A stretch of 64,000 bases of DNA, from contig CM055876.1 of assembly GCA_029582165.1 (NCBI GenBank), positions 11,424,501-11,488,500 on the forward strand. The letters run 5' to 3'. The translations under genes were made by a program, and so were the position numbers. The stretch comes from Portulaca oleracea (lineage: Eukaryota > Streptophyta > Magnoliopsida > Caryophyllales > Portulacaceae). Positions within the stretch are counted from its first letter, which is position 1; each line of letters opens with the position of its first letter. The notes beneath the pieces were generated by a model, which saw nothing but the letters and a program-made list of their open reading frames with translations, was not told the origin of the DNA and did no database searches. Below, piece after piece: positions 47,553 through 59,344 of this stretch.

Positions 47553-49641
47553 ACCTCTTATGGAAAATAATGGGGAAAAGTCTATAGAGGTGAATGGTGG
47601 ACATGCCATCCACAAGGAGAATGGGGTGAGTGTCTCCCTCGAACATTAATTATTCCGGTTGAGTCGTATGCCTTGATAATGATATTCCATGTGTTTGCTT
47701 ATTTATTTTCTATTGGCATTAGAATGAGTCAACGGAACACTGTTTGAATGGAGATGACAAAGATGTAGCTAATGGGGATGCTGATCAATCTTGCCAAATG
47801 ACTGAAGGTTTGATAACCATTTGTGTCTTTAGCATTTGTTACTCTTTTTGATACGGTAGCTGGTTAAAAACACAGTATTTGATACTGACCAAATCTATCA
47901 TTTCATTGCTAAATGCAAAACTCTAGCTGTCCATAATAATATGAACCAGAAAAAAGATAGATTTTACATATATCAATGCACTCCAAACCTTGAAAACAAT
48001 TCTGGTCTCCCACAAAATTAGGACAAAGACAATCTGTGACAAATTAATGGGCACTTACAGTGCCTTATGCTGACGATTTCACAAATTAATATGGATCCAG
48101 TTGTTTCTTTATATCATTTGAGCAGAAAATGCTTAACACCCTCTTCAAATTGAGTGCAGATATGATTATAGATGGTGGTAGTGGTACTGGTGAAACAAGA
48201 AAAAGAAAACGAAATTCCAAAGGACGGGGTAGGAACAAGGTTCGGCAAGTAGCAACCCTTAAGCATGGCCAAAAACTTGAATTAGCTTTCTACAATAATG
48301 GTCCAGTAGGTGACAACCAATGCCCACTTTCAAGGCATATCGGCAAACTCGTTCGTGATCGAAACATGCTACCGATCAAAGTGCGTAATTGGAGTGCAAT
48401 ATCTTTTGGGGATAAAGAAAAATTATTGAGAGCTATTGCAGTAAGAGATCCATATTCTTATTAATATCTCCTTATAATATGATAAATAAATGTTTTAGTG
48501 ATATCTATTGCAGTAAGAGATTCATATTATATATGTGCAACAGGATAAGTTTCATGTAGAAGGTGGTCTTGAAAAACATCGTACAAGCATCATGAGTAAG
48601 GCTCGGACTACATGGAACAAATGGCGCGGGGAAATGAGTCAACTACACCTGAAAAATGTGTCCTCCCTTGACGAAGCCATTGCACCAGACAACATTCCTA
48701 AAGGTTTACTTAAAGAAGATTGGGAATGGTTGGTGATGGATCATTACACAGATCCAGAATTTATTGTACGTACTCGATAATTTGACAACTTATTAAATGT
48801 GAATTTTTATGGTTTCTCTCCCTTTTTTATGTCTTAGGGAAGTGGTCAGTGTCTATTATACCATCTTGTTTAACTCATCGAATTGTGCATGTGGAATGTA
48901 GATAAAGAGTGTAAGAAACTCTGAGAATGGAGCTAACTTGACCAACCTTCCTCGCACCGGTAGCAAGCCGATTCGATAAATTATATACGACGAGCTGGTA
49001 TATGTACAACGCTTTAATAAGATGATTTGGTGTTTTTTTTTTTACTCAAGCTAATGTGAAGCATTCTTTTAATGTCTTTTATATCTTTACGTTAGGGGGG
49101 AAAAGAGGGAAAGCAACCAATCGTTGCCAATATCTTCAAAAGAACACGAAGAAGGAAGGATGGTACATTGACCGAAGAGGCAGAAGCTAAACATGTATTA
49201 TTTAATTTTTTCATTTTCCAACGATTTTGTATTATCGAAGCATTGATTTTTCATTTACTTTATCTAAGCTTGTATACAATTGAACTTTGAATATAGGATG
49301 ACATTCAGATAGAATTGGAAAAGAACCCGACAGCTCCTGCTATTGATATACTGGAGAAGTGTTTTGGCCTTCAAACAAAGGGTCGCATCATTTTCTTCGG
49401 AGAAGGGGTGACTCCTCGGGACTTTAGGGGTCCTCTACCAAGTAAGGCTGAATTAAGAGCCAAACTTCAACAGAAAGACCAAGTTATTGCTGAGATGAAA
49501 GATCGACTGGCAAACGTTGAGGGTCGTGAAGAAGAACATAAAAAAAAGATTGCTGATATTGAAGCATCTCATGAAAAAAAATATGAATTGCTTTTCGGTG
49601 AAATCCAGAAGCTAAAGGACAAACTCAGTCACATCCAATGA
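47553..49641 (+). pseudogene. TNPA/Ptta-type gene of CACTA-1, several exons, one stop
   Basis: Probable exons are about 47,553-47,625 (MENNGEKSIEVNGG), 47,724-47,806 (NGDDKDVANGDADQS), 48,159-48,440 (KRKRNSKGRGRNKVRQVATL, HIGKLVRDRNMLPIKVRNW), 48,544-48,764 (WNKWRGEMSQLHLKN, LKEDWEWLVMDHYTDPEF), about 48,900-48,995, 49,096-49,195 and 49,298-49,641. The C-terminus (RDFRGPLPSKAELRAKLQQK through IQKLKDKLSHIQ) is a coiled coil. This is the plant transposase (Ptta/En/Spm) family, whose members bind subterminal repeats. An in-frame TAA near 48,977 (PIR-stop-IIYDEL) breaks the gene; CACTA-2 has a glutamine codon at the matching place. Confidence 0.78.
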
Positions 49642-50880
49642 ACCGGGTCACCATCTTCTAACCCGGTAAGTGCAACTTCTCTCTTTTTTTAGGGCTGTGA
49701 ATTTTACATTGAGTTGGAGTTATAATGACCTTGGATATATGAAACTTGAAGGATCATATTTACTTGGATGTGATTGACTGTTTGGGTTGAATATGGTATA
49801 TATTTGGTTGAATTGGGGTGTCCTAATTGAGTGAGTAGGTTAGTGATTGTAATCTGATCCATTATTTATGGGTTTTCTTATTTATAGTTGACAAATGAGA
49901 GATTAGCTAATTATATATTAAGAACACTAGAGAGAGAAAAGCAAACCCATCGATCTCCCTTTACAATATGGCTTTGGGTTATCTTCCAATGTAGTTTGAA
50001 AAACCTAGATCTATTCTTCTGCCATGGATACGTACGTATCATACCTCCAAAGCATCCAGATCGTCATGCTAGCTTTGTCCAATTCTTTCGTCAGTCCCAT
50101 CACCCTTCTTCCCACATATATAGGGATGTCTTGCTCGACCATAGCCAAGTCAATTCAACCATGGCACATAAGTCTTTCTCATTTTTTGACATAACCCATG
50201 CAGACCCCGTTCTTCAGTACTCGTCTTTCTTGCTCGAAAAAAAAAAAGAAACCTTCTTTACTACCGAAATCAGCCCAGATCGGCTATGCTGTGAAAATTG
50301 GACACAACAACTCAAGTTCATCTTTGAAGAGTCGTTTTCGGCAACAAGTTGTCAAAAAGACAACTCCTTGGAGTCAATTTGAACGAGCTAATTAATATCT
50401 CATTCGTAAACTATATATGAAGCAAAAATGGAACTTTTCTCAATATATATAAACTCTTTTTGCTTTCATATATATATGTAGGTACGATAAGAGTATACGT
50501 GGACGTTTTGGTTGCAGAGTACAATCTACAGAACTTTTGGGTCGCTTTGACTTGGTGACAGATCAGATGCATTTTGGGGTATATTGTACGCAATGGCTTT
50601 ATGCGCCATGGATATTATCAAGTAACAAGATGTACCTTTTGTGGGGTAATGGATGTATTGGTTTGTTGCATGTTTTTTAACTATGTCACAATATGCAAAC
50701 TTGGAGTTGTAAACGTTACATTTACAGTCTATGAGAATGACTTGTGATTTAGACTTTCATATGTGCTATATATATAATGTTTTCTATGTGTGGTTGACAG
50801 GAAATAGATGATAATATTGAATGTTATTTAAACCTTTTAGGTTAATTTAGCAGGATAATTTAAAAATACTATTTTTTAGG
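49642..50880. other. CACTA-1 3' region without recognised gene
   Basis: An open frame at 49,888-50,382 has no recognisable motif and lies in a stretch at about 49,990-50,400 that is less AT-rich than its surroundings. It could be a captured host fragment, but I cannot identify it. Confidence 0.35.
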
Positions 50881-51300
50881 GGGCGAGCAATACTTTTACG
50901 TTTGGGACAAAATCCGGTCGTAAATATGTAAACAACGAACAATCAAAACAATTCTATATGGTCAGTAATGAATGGAAATCCCGTCGGTAATGTTGTCGAA
51001 TATTTAAGACGGAAAAAAAACCAGTCGTAGAAAGGCCAAAAAAATCCCGTCACAGAAATTGCACATAATCTGAACGGGAGGCAAACTCGTCGTAGATGGT
51101 CGTAAATATTTAGGACCGACCACGAAGCCCGTCATAAATAACCTCAGGTCTTTTACGACGGGTTGGTCGTAAATACCTTTTTACGGTGAGGCTTTTTGTG
51201 ACGGCTTCTGACGGGAGCTAATTCCGTTGCAAATAAGCATTTACGGCGGCTTTCCTTTCAATTGCGACGGTATTTCCCTTCGTAAAAGAAAAAAATTCTA
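50880..51300. repeat. CACTA-1 right subterminal repeats
   Basis: Diverged ACGACGGG and CCGTCGTAAA units (for example 51,150-51,180 and 51,262-51,290) lead to the terminal repeat. They are more decayed than those of the left end. Confidence 0.75.
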
Positions 51301-51306
51301 GTAGTG

Positions 51307-51960
51307 ATTTTGTCCGTTGCTCTACCTATTAATTCATTGAAATCCCCCGTCTGCCATGTTTAATCATACAACCCAAATACTTTCCTAGTGATTCCGTGAT
51401 GGGAATATTAAAAGATCCTCTAATCATATCTTTTAAATGGTTCGTAGTGTTCCTCGAAAAAATTAACTTGGATTTATGAAAATTAATCAGTTGGCCCGAC
51501 ATATCACAAAATTTTAAAATGATTTCTTTCAATTTAGTCACCGTTGTCACCTTAGCTTTGCAAAAAAGCAAGCAATCATCTGCAAAAAAAAAAAGCCTCG
51601 GGATTTTCAATGTTTGAGGGGAAATTTTAATTCCCAGACCTGTCTTAGCATCCTCAGACGCCTTCTCGAGCATATGGCTAAAAACATTCATACAAATTAA
51701 AAATAGGTAGGGAGATAAGGGATCCCCTTGTCTTAAACCTCTCGAAGGTTTAAAAAAGCCATATGTAGAGCCATTGAATAATAATGAATAGGAGACAGTA
51801 TTCACACACTGCTCTACCAAGCTTATCCATTTTTCATTAAACCCCATTTTACCTAAACAGTCTCTTAGATATTCTATACGATCATATGCCTTTTCCATGC
51901 CGGTTTATCCACAAGCCATCCTGTTTTGGCCTTTGAGAGTTTAAACTTATGCATTATTTC
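51307..51960 (-). pseudogene. LINE segment 2 (reverse transcriptase core)
   Basis: The minus strand encodes MHKFKLSK, then MEKAYDRIEY, FKPSRGLRQGDPLSPYLFLI and the catalytic FFFADDCLLF, ending with YLGCMIKHGRR. It is the middle of the same LINE: on its low side it continues at 32,101 (across CACTA-1), on its high side at 61,603 (across CACTA-2). There is a frame change near 51,895 and one near 51,335. Confidence 0.88.
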
Positions 51961-51979
51961 CACTACAACAAAAAGGCTC

Positions 51980-52440
51980 TTCTACGACGGGTAAACCCAT
52001 CTTAAATGGTCCTCTTCCCTTCGTAAATGAACAGTTACGACGAGATGCTGACCCGTCGTGAGCCGTCGTAAAAAGCCTCGCCGCAATTGATCAACTGCGA
52101 CCAACCCGTCCTAGATGTACTTTTCATCAATTAAGACGGGACGTTTTACCCGTCGTAATTGTGCATCATCAATTAAGACGGGGTTTTCAACCCGTCGTAG
52201 TTGTATATCATCAATTAAGACAAGCTTTTTTTGCCCGTCGTAGTTGTATGTCATCAACTAAGACGGGGTTTCAACCCCGTCGTAATTGAGTATGTACCAT
52301 TTATGGTGCGTATTTTCCCTTTTGTGAATGTCTTCCCAGTCAATTAAGACGGGTTTTACTCCCGTCGTACATGAGCATAACGAATTTGTGGCTATATTTC
52401 TGGTCAATTAAGACGGGTTTTATCCCCGTCGTAGATGGAT
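51980..52440. repeat. CACTA-2 left subterminal hairpin array
   Basis: Units of about 41 bp read TCAATTAAGACGGGGTTTTC then AACCCGTCGTAGTTGTAT. Four stand nearly head to tail at 52,127-52,290, with further ones at about 52,338 and 52,408. Each is an inverted repeat (GACGGG / CCCGTC) separated by a T-rich loop. Confidence 0.88.
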
Positions 52441-53363
52441 GATCTGCAGTAATCAAAATATGTTTTTGCCTGTTATAAATGCTCTTATTGTGAGTGTTTA
52501 CCATGTCAAAATTACTCTACATATTGGATTCAACAATTATATTACATTGCCTTTAATTTCCTCTAATACACGTGTCTTCAACCTGTCAATTTATAATACA
52601 TTTTTACATAATTACTACAAGGAATAAAATGACAAATAATCATAACCTGTCAATTGATAATATCACTTAAATAATGATAATGTCTACAAATATATATGCC
52701 CAAACATAAGTGATTTAAGATATCATATAACAAAAAATCACCTAGGATATGAACTAAGATTAACCAAAAGTAATATACCAAAGAATGGCTTGAAGCAAGA
52801 TTTTTAAAGGCCAATACCAAAAGGGCCAAACTTCACCTAGGCTATGAAGATTTATATGTACCAAAAGATTGACTGCAGCTCCTATACCATAAGTTGTAGC
52901 AAAATGAAGTGTCGACAACATTCTTAGGCCAAGACCAAAAGGGACAACTGCACCAAAAAAAAATAAAAATATTAATACACATAATATCGTTGATTATTTA
53001 GCACACATATGTATCAAATTAAAGAAGGGCACCAACACTTTGTTTGGGGATCCATTTGGGATTTATTTATCTACATAGATAGTTCACAATACCTTATTAC
53101 ACTCTACCATATATTCAAATCTTTGCTTTGTTAGAAAGATGAGTGACAAATAGAAACGTAGGCACATGTGACTTAGCAGCAAAAATCGCAGTGTCTACTG
53201 GCAAAACTCAATTATATTTCCATCCTCCTAAAGCAAGCCCTGATATGATATATAAACAAGCACAATCGTTTTTTCAAGCAGTATACCTGATATCCAAAAG
53301 CACCACCTTCCAATCCTCACTTTCAGCATTTTAATCTTTCAAGTTTTCATCAACCATTCATCC

Positions 53364-53690
53364 ATGTCATCCATCCACCAATTACTTCTATTACTATGGT
53401 TTGTCACACTAAAATCTTGCATAAGTGCTCCTAGTAAATGGTATCATCCCTTAGACCCTCTAACCCCTAAAGAAATAGACAGAGTTAGGGTTACCATCCA
53501 AAACTCCCATCTAGGAAGAACCCTCCCAAATCTAACCTATCACTTTGTAGATCTCGACGAACCCAACAAAGAATCCGTCCTAAAATGGCTATCACCATCC
53601 TCAAACACGCCCACGACGAGGACCACCAAACCACGATTCCACCGTCGAGCCAAGGTGGTCCTGCGAGGTGGCGGCGAGACCCACGACAAT
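53364..53690 (+). pseudogene. Captured 5' end of a copper amine oxidase gene
   Basis: A plus-strand frame opens with a signal-peptide-like MSSIHQLLLLLWFVTLKSCI and continues HPLDPLTPKEIDRVR, TYHFVDLDEPNKESVLKWLS and HRRAKVVLRGGGETHD. This is the start of plant primary (copper-containing) amine oxidases, including the N2-like domain. Similarity stops at about residue 109, and the frame then ends at 53,726 in unrelated sequence. The copper-binding and topaquinone domains are absent, so there is no enzyme. A TATA-like TATATAAAC at about 53,249 and a short leader precede it, so promoter and leader were probably captured too. It lies inside CACTA-2, opposite in strand to the transposon genes. Confidence 0.8.
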
Positions 53691-54044
53691 TTTCACAGCA
53701 ACAGAAAAGAAATTAAGCCAGAATGAGATCACAAAAGAATTTTCGTCCCAAGTAGCTACGTTTAACAACAATACAAGAAATACTCTTGTTACGGGAAAGA
53801 CAAATCAGAGATAAACACATAAAAAAGAATATCAACAGTAATTCCAACATCTAACTTATAAATCATGCGTAAATCCTGGAGGACAACCCAAATGAATGAA
53901 AATTGAAGCCAAGAAAACGGTGACAAGAAGAGGATTCCAAGTTCATTGGGAGATTGCCACTATTATTGCAAACGGTGAGAAAGAAGAATAAATATCAAAA
54001 AAGGACTAACCTAATATGTCTTTGATTGAGCATTGCTGGAGTGC

Positions 54045-55500
54045 TCAAACAGTCGGAGAAGATGGCGTTGGATTGTCGGGTTCTTGTGGACAAATGCGCT
54101 CACTAAGTTTCTGGACAAAGTCGTATAGCTTGTCAATATCTTTTCTTTGACTAGCAATAACACTTTGATTATCAGCTTCAATTTTCTCAACATTACTAAC
54201 TCTTGCAGTTAATTCGCTAATTAGTTTAGCTTTCTCTTGCATTTGAGCTCTAAGCTCTGCCTTACTCGGTGTAGGTCCTCTAAGAGTTCGAGGTGTAACA
54301 CCATATCCAAAGCATGGTACACGTCCCTTATCTTGAGGCCCAAATGACTTCTCCACCAACTCTAACGTAGATAAGGATGGATCTTTTGTTGCGTTGTCCA
54401 CTATCTCATCCTGTTCAAAATGTAAAATTATAAGAACTAACATAAATAATCACAGAGGTATAAAAATGTCAATAGCTTGTAAAAGCAATAGTTGGATATG
54501 TCATACATATACTTCTTGGTCTAGCTCATTCAAAGCACGAGCCTTTCCCAATCTGGATGCCATAAAAATTTCATCAAGGCTCGGTTCCTTGCCATCTTTG
54601 CCTCCCTATGAATAGATAAGAATTAAACTAAAAGGATTAGATTAAGACAACACTGTACTTAGTAAGCTATAGATACATAGAATTTAAGCCAAAGGCGCAA
54701 TGGTTTAGAAGTAAAAACAGTTATACATACCAAGTCTTCATAGATGATTTGTTGAATTGGTTTGCTTCCAGTACGGGACTGCATGGTTAAATTAGCCCTA
54801 TTCTCATAATTTTTCACACTCTGAATCTACAATTTACCAACATTTATTAGGTCATTAAAGAGCACCCCCAAAAAGATAGTATTGATAGGCATAGTAAGAG
54901 AAGGGAAAGATTAGGAACAATTCAAAATAACTAATAAGATTGGAGAGAAAATTATAAAATTACTTATATTGATAAATAATTGTGTTGGATGTAGACTTGG
55001 ATGTAAATTTTCTATAAAAATACTTAGTACCTGAACTTCTGGGTCAGTGTAATGCTCTAATACTAGCCAATCCCAATCTTCTTTGATCAAACCCTTCGAC
55101 ATATTATTCGGTTTTAGTGCATCGTCTATGTTCGCGACATCTTTCAGGTGTAGTTGTTTCATTTCACCTCGCCATTTCTGCCATAGTCCCTTCACATAGC
55201 GCAGGACCTCAGTGCGAGCATTCTCAATACCTGTAAACTTATCCTACCACAGAAAAATATTTAAGAGATCAAAAAGTAAATAATGTGCATGATATTACTT
55301 ATCCTAACAGTTCATATCAATTTTCATAACTTAACAATAGTTGACAATATCATGCCCTACCACGATAGCATCCCATAATTTGTCCAAACAATTACCACCA
55401 ATTTCATTCCAGCTATGCACTTTTACCGGCACCATATTCCGATCACGAACAAGTTTACCAACATGTGATGCGAATGCTCTTTTTATTCCAATTGTACGAT
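54045..55500 (-). pseudogene. TNPA/Ptta-type gene of CACTA-2, 5' truncated
   Basis: Exons read from the right: about 55,500-55,360 (FASHVGKLVRDRNMVPVKVH), 55,250-55,045 (KFTGIENARTEVLRYVKGLW, WRGEMKQLHLKDVANIDDAL, EDWDWLVLEHYTDPEVQ), 54,830-54,730 (SVKNYENRANLTMQSRTGSK), 54,607-54,510 (KEPSLDEIFMASRLGKARAL), and 54,419-54,045 (DPSLSTLELVEKSFG to the coiled-coil end). It matches the CACTA-1 gene exon by exon. The early exons, with their basic KRKR region, are lost in the deletion that also removed the end of TNP2. It would bind subterminal repeats in an intact element. Confidence 0.75.
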
Positions 55501-57354
55501 CTTAGGAAGTTAGATCTAACCGAGACTGGGCATTGTCTTTAGTCTTCCCCTTTGTATTCATAAGGGTCACAAGAATAATTTCAGACACATTCCTTTCAAT
55601 ATGCATGACATCTAAATTATGTCGTAATAAATTGGTGGCCCAATAAGGAAGCTGAAAGAAAATGCTCTTTTTATTCCAGTTATCTCCCCTTTTCTCATGA
55701 TCTATTTTCACCTTCACATGAGGAGCTTTACTTAAGGGCATCCCCTCTAAGTCATCCACCTCTTCAAGAACACCAGTTCCATTTAGTGGTTGAGGAGCAT
55801 CATCTAACTCGACATTGCCAAACCAATCCTTCTTTTTATGTCAACTATGATTCTTAGGCAGAAAGCGTCTATGGCGCATGTAAACTTGTTTTGCGCAATG
55901 CTTTAGCTTAAGAGAATGGGTGTGTTTGTGGCATACAGGACAAGCAAGTTTCCCTTTGGTGCTCCATCCAGATAAAATTCCATAGGCCGGAAAATCATTG
56001 ATTGTCCATAATAAGCCTGCCCTCATCTTGAAGTTTTGACTCCTGCATGCATCATATGTATCAACTCCATACCATAACTCCAAAAGATCATCAATCAGTG
56101 GTTGCAAGTAAACATCAATAGCCTCACCAGGGCCCTCTGGGCCAGGAATAATTAAGGAAAAAATGAAATTAGATTGTTTCATGCAATTCCAAGGAGGTAC
56201 ATTATATGGGATAAGTATCACAGGCCAAATGCTATAAGGGATGGCGGAGTTAGAAAAAGGTTGAAATCCATCACTCATTAATCCCAATCTAACATTGTGT
56301 GGATCTGAGGAAAATGTCTTGTTAACTTCATCAAAACATTTCCAAGCTTTAGAATCAGGGGGTGCCTCATAATTCCATCTTTGATGCGTTCTTCTTCATG
56401 CCATCGCATCTCAGAAGCTGTCTTTGAACACATGAAGTGACGCTGAAGTCTTGCTTTAAGTGGGAAATGGCGCAATACCTTCACAGGTATTTTGTTCCCA
56501 TTTGCCTTTCTTTTTTCCTCCCCACTATGCTCGTCTTCTCTCCACCTAGATGCCCCACAGACTTTACAAGCATCAAGCGGTCCATCATCCTTCCAAAATA
56601 GCATGCAATCATTTCTACATGCATCAATTTTGTTGTATGAGAGTCCAAGATCTTTAATGATCTTTTTAGCCTCATAATACGATTTGGCTAATGTCGAACC
56701 CGATGGCAAGAGCTCATCGTTCAGAAACTCCAACAACATGGTAAATGATTTATTACTCCATCTTCCAAGAGATTTGATGTGAAGTAACTTCATCATTGCA
56801 GACAACTTAGAGCATTTAGAGCTTGGATATGCGGGTTCCTGAAGGCTTTGTAACAACCTAAAAAATTTCATAGCATCAGCATCTGGTTGCTCCACAAAAT
56901 CACCCATGCCCGAAGAGCCAAAGTCTACTGCTTGTTCATTAAGACCATGATAAATTGGAAATAGATCTCTAATCATTTGATCAGTCTCATCATCATCATC
57001 ACCATCACCATCATCACCACCTTGACAACGTCCCTCTAATTCTTCACTGCTATGAAGATTCTCCTCCATCTCATCATCACTACTATCATCAGATTGTGGT
57101 TCATTGGCCATTTCTCCGTGATGGTACCAAAAAGTGTAACCTTCGAGGATCCCATACACTATGAGATGCATTTCAACTTCATCTCTTGTAAGCTCACTAG
57201 AGTTACAACACTTGACACATGGGCACTTTATCACTATGGTTTCTTTTCCTAACCATGTGAATGAATATGATAGGAAGTCCTTTACTCCTTGGTTGTATTC
57301 TTGACTAAGACGACCATTAGAAGAGAGAGTCATCCATTTTTTATTAGGTGCCAT
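55501..57354 (-). pseudogene. TNP2-type transposase of CACTA-2, truncated
   Basis: It starts MAPNKKWMTLSSNGRLSQEY with CPCVKCCN (transposase-associated domain) and continues KSYYEAKKIIKDLGLSYNKI and HFPLKARLQRHFMCSKTASE. After a shift near 56,350 come LMSDGFQPFSN, IIPGPEGPGEAIDVYLQPLI and CPVCHKHTHSLKLK. A stop near 55,841 is followed by HNLDVMHIERNVSE and RLDL, where similarity to CACTA-1 stops. The DUF4218- and DUF4216-like parts are missing, and the next sequence belongs to the TNPA-type gene. Otherwise this copy is better preserved than that of CACTA-1. Confidence 0.88.
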
Positions 57355-57591
57355 GACACTGCAAATTACCTATACATACACAATTAAATTAATTTCAAAG
57401 TAGATATTCGACAAAGGCTAGGAGGCGACACACTAAAATAATAGACACTCATTTAAACAAGGACAAAAACCACTAATGCCACATAATCAAGTATGAAACA
57501 TTATCAAGTAACAATCTCAATAAAATATCACAAAATTAAATAGCCCAGGTACCAATACATATATAAATGTCTTTATTTAAACTTGTCTTAC

Positions 57592-58144
57592 CATCTATAC
57601 CATCAGCGGGAGTTGATTTGTACCCACTTTGTCCTGGAGCAAATAGGGATCTTCGAATCGGTTGTTTCTTCTCGGAAGATGATCCTATAGGTTTCCTAGA
57701 AACAGAACCCATGTTGGCTTTTCCACTACACTCTAGGTTACTAGAAGGTGGTTGTTCTGAAAGGTTATTTTGGGATATGACATCATTTTTATTAAAAAAG
57801 TTGTTTACAACAAATGGCAAATTAAGGTCGTCGCTAGGTTTATCAATCACATAGACATGCATTATTTTGCATTTCACAAGTTTGGGAGCCATATCAACAA
57901 CCTCCTTATCCCCAAAAATCCGCCTTAACTCACTACCTATCCTAAAAGTCTTCCACCAAATCTCTTCTATGTTGCCCTCATACTTGCAATTATCCCTCAA
58001 CAGTTTACGTAGGGTAGCTATCTTTTCATATGCATAGCTAAGGGTAGTACACCCAATTTCTCCAATATAATGGATTTTCATATCCCTTTTCTCAAACTTC
58101 CCCCCATAATGAAAGGACAATGTTATCTCAAAATTTAAAGACAT
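57592..58144 (-). CDS. PB1-like ORF of CACTA-2, intact exon
   Basis: The open exon starts MSLNFEITLSFHYGGKFEKR immediately after a TTGCAG acceptor and ends at GATG-GTAAGA, a donor conserved in position with CACTA-1. It encodes about 184 residues including IHYIGEIGCTTLSYAYEKI, WWKTFRIGSELRRIFGDK and VVDMAPKLVKCKIMHVYVID. If unspliced, the frame runs on to 57,536. The first 40 residues resemble the PB1-like domain at the N-terminus of plant MULE transposases. The rest has no family I can name, and its role in CACTA transposition is unknown. It could be an alternative first exon of the TNP2 transcript. Confidence 0.6.
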
Positions 58145-59344
58145 CTGCAATAAAAATAAAAAAAATAACAAATATACCACATCGTTATTTCTTCTACCAT
58201 GATATCACTAACAAGTTATTGGGATTTAACCGGCAATAACAAAAACCACTCGATCAAAATATATGCAATTCACAAGTAATTAAGCCAATGCACACATGAA
58301 CAAGTCACATATTACTATCACATAAAAATCTTGAAAACCCCAATCTCACTATTGATTAAATTTGAGACAGCATGGCTGATTTGTAATTACCCTCAACATC
58401 AAAGTACATATACGAAGTCACATAGTTACATATTCGCCTGCTCTATTATTTAACTTGGCCATAAGAACCAATCTCACTATTGATTTGGGTACAAGCGCAA
58501 TTTATACAATCATGAGAATGACATCATGGCAGCAATCATAGCATAAACCATCCAACTGAAACCATCCAAATCCAATCACACGTTAAACATAAACCTTAAA
58601 AAAACACAACAACAATCCAATTCCAATAATCCACAATGAGTTGAGTTACACCCAATCACTGCTTCTCCAACAAAGGAGGACTGAGTTCCAATGACAAGAA
58701 AAACATGATGAAAACAACCCAGAAAAACATGAAAAAAAGAAAACAGCCCAACAGATGCTAGGTAGAATTCCTTGAGAGAAGAATATGTTTCAACTATTTA
58801 AGGAAATATCTCTCAATTTTACACGCCATAAGTTAGGTAAAGAATGTGGGACTATACAAGACTTTCATTGTTGTCCAACACCTATACTTTCACCTCTGTC
58901 CTATGAACATTGACAGAATACGAACCCATTTTGGAAAGGTACCCAATTGGGATCATGGATATATACTTAATTCCACTCTAAGTTCACCTTGAAAAAAAGA
59001 TTACCTTTCCAATGTAGCATTTTCCTAGGTAAAATTTCCCTTAATGTGGGAGGCTAAGGGGAAATTTTTTCCGAGAAAATCTTTCCCCTGAAAAAATTTT
59101 CATGCAATTCCTACCAAAGGCTCTCTAAGCGTAAAATCTGTTTTTAAAAGCATCTAGCTACAATATGATATACCAAAACTATAAACCTGAGCCACTTAAT
59201 TATGATTGAGAATTTGGTAAGCCAACTTACACTTTTTAAGATTTTTTTTTAAACTTAATTAAAACAGGACCAATCACAAATTTTAACCATAGAGGACCAT
59301 TCTATCAAAATATCTCCCTAGATTATCTGTACAAAGTATAAATT
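58145..59344. other. CACTA-2 internal region without genes
   Basis: AT-rich, with no sustained frame and no recognised repeat. A run of short inverted words (GGGGAAATTTTTTCCGAG, CTTTCCCCTGAAAAAATTTT) lies at 59,045-59,105. Confidence 0.45.

Larger units (their letters stand above)
32102..51306 (+). mobile_element. CACTA-1, En/Spm-type DNA transposon, 19.2 kb
   Basis: The ends are CACTACTAGAATTTT and its inverse AAAAATTCTAGTAGTG, flanked by ATT. Subterminal arrays of hairpin units with TTTACGACGGG and CCCGTCGTAAA occupy about 32,130-32,820 and 50,880-51,300. In transcription order it carries extra cargo (MYB-like, PIF transposase, convergent GRF gene), then its own PB1-like ORF, TNP2-type transposase and TNPA/Ptta-type gene. 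The CACTA genes all contain stops or frameshifts, so the element is not autonomous now. It interrupts a LINE: the codons on both sides join in frame once one ATT is removed. Confidence 0.92.

Noticed and set aside
32102..51306. Treating this interval as two separate elements because it has two sets of transposase genes
   Set aside because: The matching CACTA termini, the ATT duplication and the restored LINE frame show one element; the PIF-type block lies within it.
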